From Prosthecobacter debontii (lineage in GTDB: Bacteria > Verrucomicrobiota > Verrucomicrobiia > Verrucomicrobiales > Verrucomicrobiaceae), in NCBI GenBank assembly GCA_945869675.1, contig CAMBPS010000019.1, forward strand, positions 1 to 45,957: 45,957 bases of DNA, written 5' to 3'. Shown here one piece after another: positions 43,061 through 45,957 of this stretch. Position numbers and translations under genes: made by a program. Within the stretch, counting starts at the first letter, position 1, and every line of letters starts with the position of its first letter. Below the pieces are notes generated by a model. It was not told the origin of the DNA and did not search any database. It saw only the letters and a program-made list of their open reading frames with translations.

Positions 43061-45957
43061 ATGAAAATCTGCCATTTCTTCTCCATCTATAGTCTTTGCC
43101 TTCTCGCCTGCACGGTGGCATCTGCCCACAATACGGTGCTCACGCTGCGTCAGGACGATGCTGCTAACACGATCTCGGTCTATCGCGAAAATGACAAGGA
43201 AGCAATCCTCACGCAGAATGTACGGCCGGATTTTCGGCCTTACCTTCATCCGATTGTAGCACCGGATGGCAAGGGCTTGCTGACGGAGTATAGCCCAGGA
43301 CATCACAAGCATCAGACTGGACTCTACTGGGGGCTGAAGCAGGTGAATGGGCGCGACTATTTTCATAATCCGAGTGCGGGCTTCTGGCGCAAGGTGTCGA
43401 GCACGGTGCTCGTGCCCAAAGGCGAGGTGGTGAAATGGACAACGGTTTATCAACTGCTCGGTGCCGAGGGCAAGCCAGTGATGAACGAGACGCAGGTCTG
43501 GACGATGCGCGATAACGATGGTCGTTACTTCCTGGAGCTTGAATGGAAGGGAGAAGGGCTCGTGGACTTGACCATGGCCAAGCAGCCCTACGGTGGACTC
43601 TTTCTGCGCATGCCGTGGAAGCCTGGCATGGAAGGCGGCGTGATGAACAGTGCGCGTCAGGGCAACGGGCGCGCTGAAGGACAGCGCTCAATCTGGATGG
43701 ATGTCGGTTTGAAGCTGGATGGCCGCGAGGATCAGGCGCACATCGCGATTTTTGATCATCCGAAGAACGCGGGTTACCCACAGTCGTGGCGCGTGGATGG
43801 GCAGATGGGCGTGGGGCCTTGTCGTGCGATTACAGGCGATTGGAAGATTGCCAAGGGTAAGTCCGAGACGGTGCGGCATCAGTTCTTTGTCTATACGGGC
43901 AAGCTCAACGATGTGGTCGTCACAGAGGCGTGGAAGGCCTACACAGGTCAGGGTTCGGATGCAGTGATGTGGGGCATCGCGAAAGCGGAAGGCAAAGCCG
44001 CTGGGTTTCTCACAGGAGAGCAAGCCGTCGCGAAGATGACCGTGCCTGAGGGTTTCGAGGCAAAGCTCGCTGCGGTGGAGCCGATGATCACACAGCCGAT
44101 GGCGTTTTGCTGGGATGATCGCGGGCGGCTCTGGGTCGCGGAAAATCGGGATTATGAAACGCGCAGCGTAGGTTTCTCCGCCGATGGCAACAGCCGCATC
44201 CTGATTCTCGAAGACACCAATGGCGATGGGAAGTTCGACACGCGGCAAGTCTTCCTCGAAGGCATTCCCTTTCCCGCCGCCATTGCGGTAGGGTTCGATG
44301 GACTCTGGCTCGGCGCGCCGCCCAATCTGCTCTTCGTACCCGACAAGGATCACGATGACAAAGCCGACGGAGACTTCGAAGTTCGCCTCACCGGATGGGG
44401 GATTCAGGATCGCCACGAGACCTTAAATAGCTTCAATTGGGGACCCGATGGCTGGCTCTATGGCTGCCAGGGCTTCGCCACACGCTCAACCGTGGGCAAG
44501 CCGGCCGATGGCGGCAAGATCTTCCGCAAGGGCGATTCGTTCCCGACCGAGATTCCGGTGAAGGATGGTCAATACATCGACGGCGGCGTTTGGCGCTATC
44601 ATCCAACGAAGGATCGCTTCGAAGTCGTCGCGCACGGCTTCAGCAATCCGTGGGGAATGGACTTTGATGACCACGGCCAGATCTTCATCACCGCCTGCGT
44701 GATCCCGCATCTCTGGCATGTCATCCCCGGCGGCATCTATCACCGCCAGGGCGGCAGCCACATCAATCCTTACGTCTTCGACGACATCAAGACCATCGCC
44801 GATCATCGTCATCGTTCCGCGCATGGCGGCGCTCGTGTCTATCTCGCGGATGAGTTCCCAAAGGAATACCGCGACCGCATCCTCATGGCGAACCTGCACG
44901 AGCATGATGTGATCACGGACATCCTCAAACCCAGCGGCTCGGGCTTCATCGGTCATCATGGCAATGAACCACTCTTTGCCAATGACAACGCCTGGGTGGG
45001 CTTCAGCATGGAGATCGGACCCGATGGAGCGGCGTATGTGCTCGACTGGCATGACACCGAAATTTGCGGCAATGCCACGCACGACAAAGACACGGGCCGC
45101 ATCTACCGCCTCGCGCCGAAGGGCCTGCCAGGAAAGACCGGCATCAATCTCGCCGCGAAGACCGATCTCGAACTCGTCGGCCTGCTGACGCATCGCAACG
45201 ATTGGTATAGCCGCCGTGCTCGCGTATTGCTCCAGCAACGCGCTGCTGCAAGTCAACTCAATGGCGCAGTGCCTGCGAAGCTGTGGGAACTCTTCGCCCA
45301 ATCCAAGACCTCCGCGCATCAACTCCGCGCACTCTGGGCTCTGCACGTCACGCAAAATCTCCCCGCGGATCGTTTGCTGCCGTTGCTCGATCATGCCGAG
45401 CCATATATTCGCGGTTGGGCCATTCAGTTGCTTGGCGAAGATCGCGCTTACAGCCCGGCAGCCCTAGCAAAGTTCTCCGCGATGGCGGAGAAGGACAGCT
45501 CGCCCATCGTGCGACTTTACCTCGCGGCGGCGCTTCAGCGCATGAATGTGGCGGAGCGCTGGTCCATCGCGCAGAACCTCGTCGCTCATGCCGAGGACGC
45601 TACGGATCACAACCTGCCGAAGATGCTTTGGTTCGGCATCGAGCCGATGGTCGAAGCCGATGCCACTCGCGCGATGGCGCTTGCCACGCACAGCAAGATC
45701 CCGCTGCTTGCGCCATACATCGCCCGCCGCGCCATCGCTGCCAAACAGCTCCAACCGATAGCCGCAACACTGCTGAGCAACACCGATCTCGCCCTGCGTC
45801 TCCAGCTTCTGGAAGGTGTGCGTGATGGACTCAAATCGCTGGGCCGCGATGCGGTCACAAAGCCGAAGAACTGGGACGAAGCCTTTGCCGCGCTCGATGC
45901 CACCAAAGATGCAAAATTGAGCGACTTCACCGCGCAGATCGGTCAACTCTTCGGCGA
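43061..45957 (+). CDS. PmoA-like (DUF6807) + PVC-type membrane-bound dehydrogenase fusion (3' end outside window)
   Basis: The frame is open from the ATG at 43061 to the right edge, at least 965 codons. A signal peptide ends near residue 23 (TVASA). A PmoA-like DUF6807 domain covers ~24-310 (SPGHHKHQTGLYWGL, HIAIFDHPKNAGYPQSW). A PVC-type dehydrogenase beta-propeller begins at ~323 (VPEGFEAKLAAVEPMI, MAFCWDDRGRLWVAENRDY) and runs to ~686 (GRIYRLAP). HEAT-like repeats follow (RRARVLLQQR, QLRALWALHV, IRGWAIQLLG). A cytochrome c haem domain normally ends this family, and would lie beyond the window. It is a periplasmic enzyme of sugar or polysaccharide oxidation by family association. Base use is visibly more GC-rich than the genes to the left. 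Confidence 0.92.
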   Translation, partial: MKICHFFSIYSLCLLACTVASAHNTVLTLRQDDAANTISVYRENDKEAILTQNVRPDFRPYLHPIVAPDGKGLLTEYSPGHHKHQTGLYWGLKQVNGRDYFHNPSAGFWRKVSSTVLVPKGEVVKWTTVYQLLGAEGKPVMNETQVWTMRDNDGRYFLELEWKGEGLVDLTMAKQPYGGLFLRMPWKPGMEGGVMNSARQGNGRAEGQRSIWMDVGLKLDGREDQAHIAIFDHPKNAGYPQSWRVDGQMGVGPCRAITGDWKIAKGKSETVRHQFFVYTGKLNDVVVTEAWKAYTGQGSDAVMWGIAKAEGKAAGFLTGEQAVAKMTVPEGFEAKLAAVEPMITQPMAFCWDDRGRLWVAENRDYETRSVGFSADGNSRILILEDTNGDGKFDTRQVFLEGIPFPAAIAVGFDGLWLGAPPNLLFVPDKDHDDKADGDFEVRLTGWGIQDRHETLNSFNWGPDGWLYGCQGFATRSTVGKPADGGKIFRKGDSFPTEIPVKDGQYIDGGVWRYHPTKDRFEVVAHGFSNPWGMDFDDHGQIFITACVIPHLWHVIPGGIYHRQGGSHINPYVFDDIKTIADHRHRSAHGGARVYLADEFPKEYRDRILMANLHEHDVITDILKPSGSGFIGHHGNEPLFANDNAWVGFSMEIGPDGAAYVLDWHDTEICGNATHDKDTGRIYRLAPKGLPGKTGINLAAKTDLELVGLLTHRNDWYSRRARVLLQQRAAASQLNGAVPAKLWELFAQSKTSAHQLRALWALHVTQNLPADRLLPLLDHAEPYIRGWAIQLLGEDRAYSPAALAKFSAMAEKDSSPIVRLYLAAALQRMNVAERWSIAQNLVAHAEDATDHNLPKMLWFGIEPMVEADATRAMALATHSKIPLLAPYIARRAIAAKQLQPIAATLLSNTDLALRLQLLEGVRDGLKSLGRDAVTKPKNWDEAFAALDATKDAKLSDFTAQIGQLFG

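Noticed and set aside
43688..45394. Two long minus-strand open frames (242 and 302 codons) opposite the PVC dehydrogenase
   Set aside because: The plus strand has a continuous, well-matched protein. High GC at third positions makes long antisense frames common.

Overview
The window looks like a chromosomal segment of a Verrucomicrobiota bacterium, probably close to Prosthecobacter, Verrucomicrobium or Chthoniobacter. The reasons are family-level: a Verru_Chthon-cassette-B-like prepilin next to a giant protein with autotransporter-associated beta-strand repeats, a cytochrome/PSD1 protein (DUF1549/DUF1553), a PmoA-like plus PVC-type dehydrogenase fusion, a sulfatase, and a MoxR cluster with a coiled-coil partner. 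Shine-Dalgarno motifs are mostly weak or absent. I saw no tRNA, rRNA, CRISPR array, insertion sequence or prophage.

Layout. 1-15066 (minus) is a single open frame of 5,022 codons that leaves the window at its left edge. It encodes a secreted, repeat-built giant surface protein. A type IV prepilin-like gene lies 47 bp upstream on the same strand, and mazG precedes that. trxA (plus) diverges from mazG and ends in a clear intrinsic terminator. 17153-24376 (minus) is a run of lysS, a Sua5/TsaC-type gene, murJ, a small membrane-anchored protein and an eight-haem TPR cytochrome c. 24537-28286 (plus) holds ppk2, an ECF-like sigma factor, an AP2-like protein with a histone-H1-like tail, and the aspartate kinase gene lysC. 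28485-31778 (plus) is a large secreted PSD1 cytochrome protein. 32363-38327 (minus) is a MoxR-type module: a membrane coiled-coil/Gln-rich protein, a MoxR ATPase, and a DUF58-transglutaminase fusion. 38434-42179 (plus) holds a CFA-synthase-like methyltransferase, a secreted TPR protein 5 bp behind it, and a secreted sulfatase. 42249-42989 (minus) is a PAS-AraC regulator. It diverges from a PmoA-like/PVC dehydrogenase gene (plus) that runs off the right edge.

How the parts fit. The left third is cell-surface architecture. The middle is mostly core functions (tRNA modification and charging, lipid II flipping, redox, polyphosphate, amino acids) mixed with a multihaem electron carrier and a small regulatory pair. 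The right third is the polysaccharide and unusual-substrate catabolism typical of this phylum, with its own local regulator. The least explained items are the giant protein with its single prepilin, the AP2/H1-tail protein beside the sigma factor, the DUF58-transglutaminase fusion, and two G8 homopolymer tracts, one of which may split a small membrane-protein gene.
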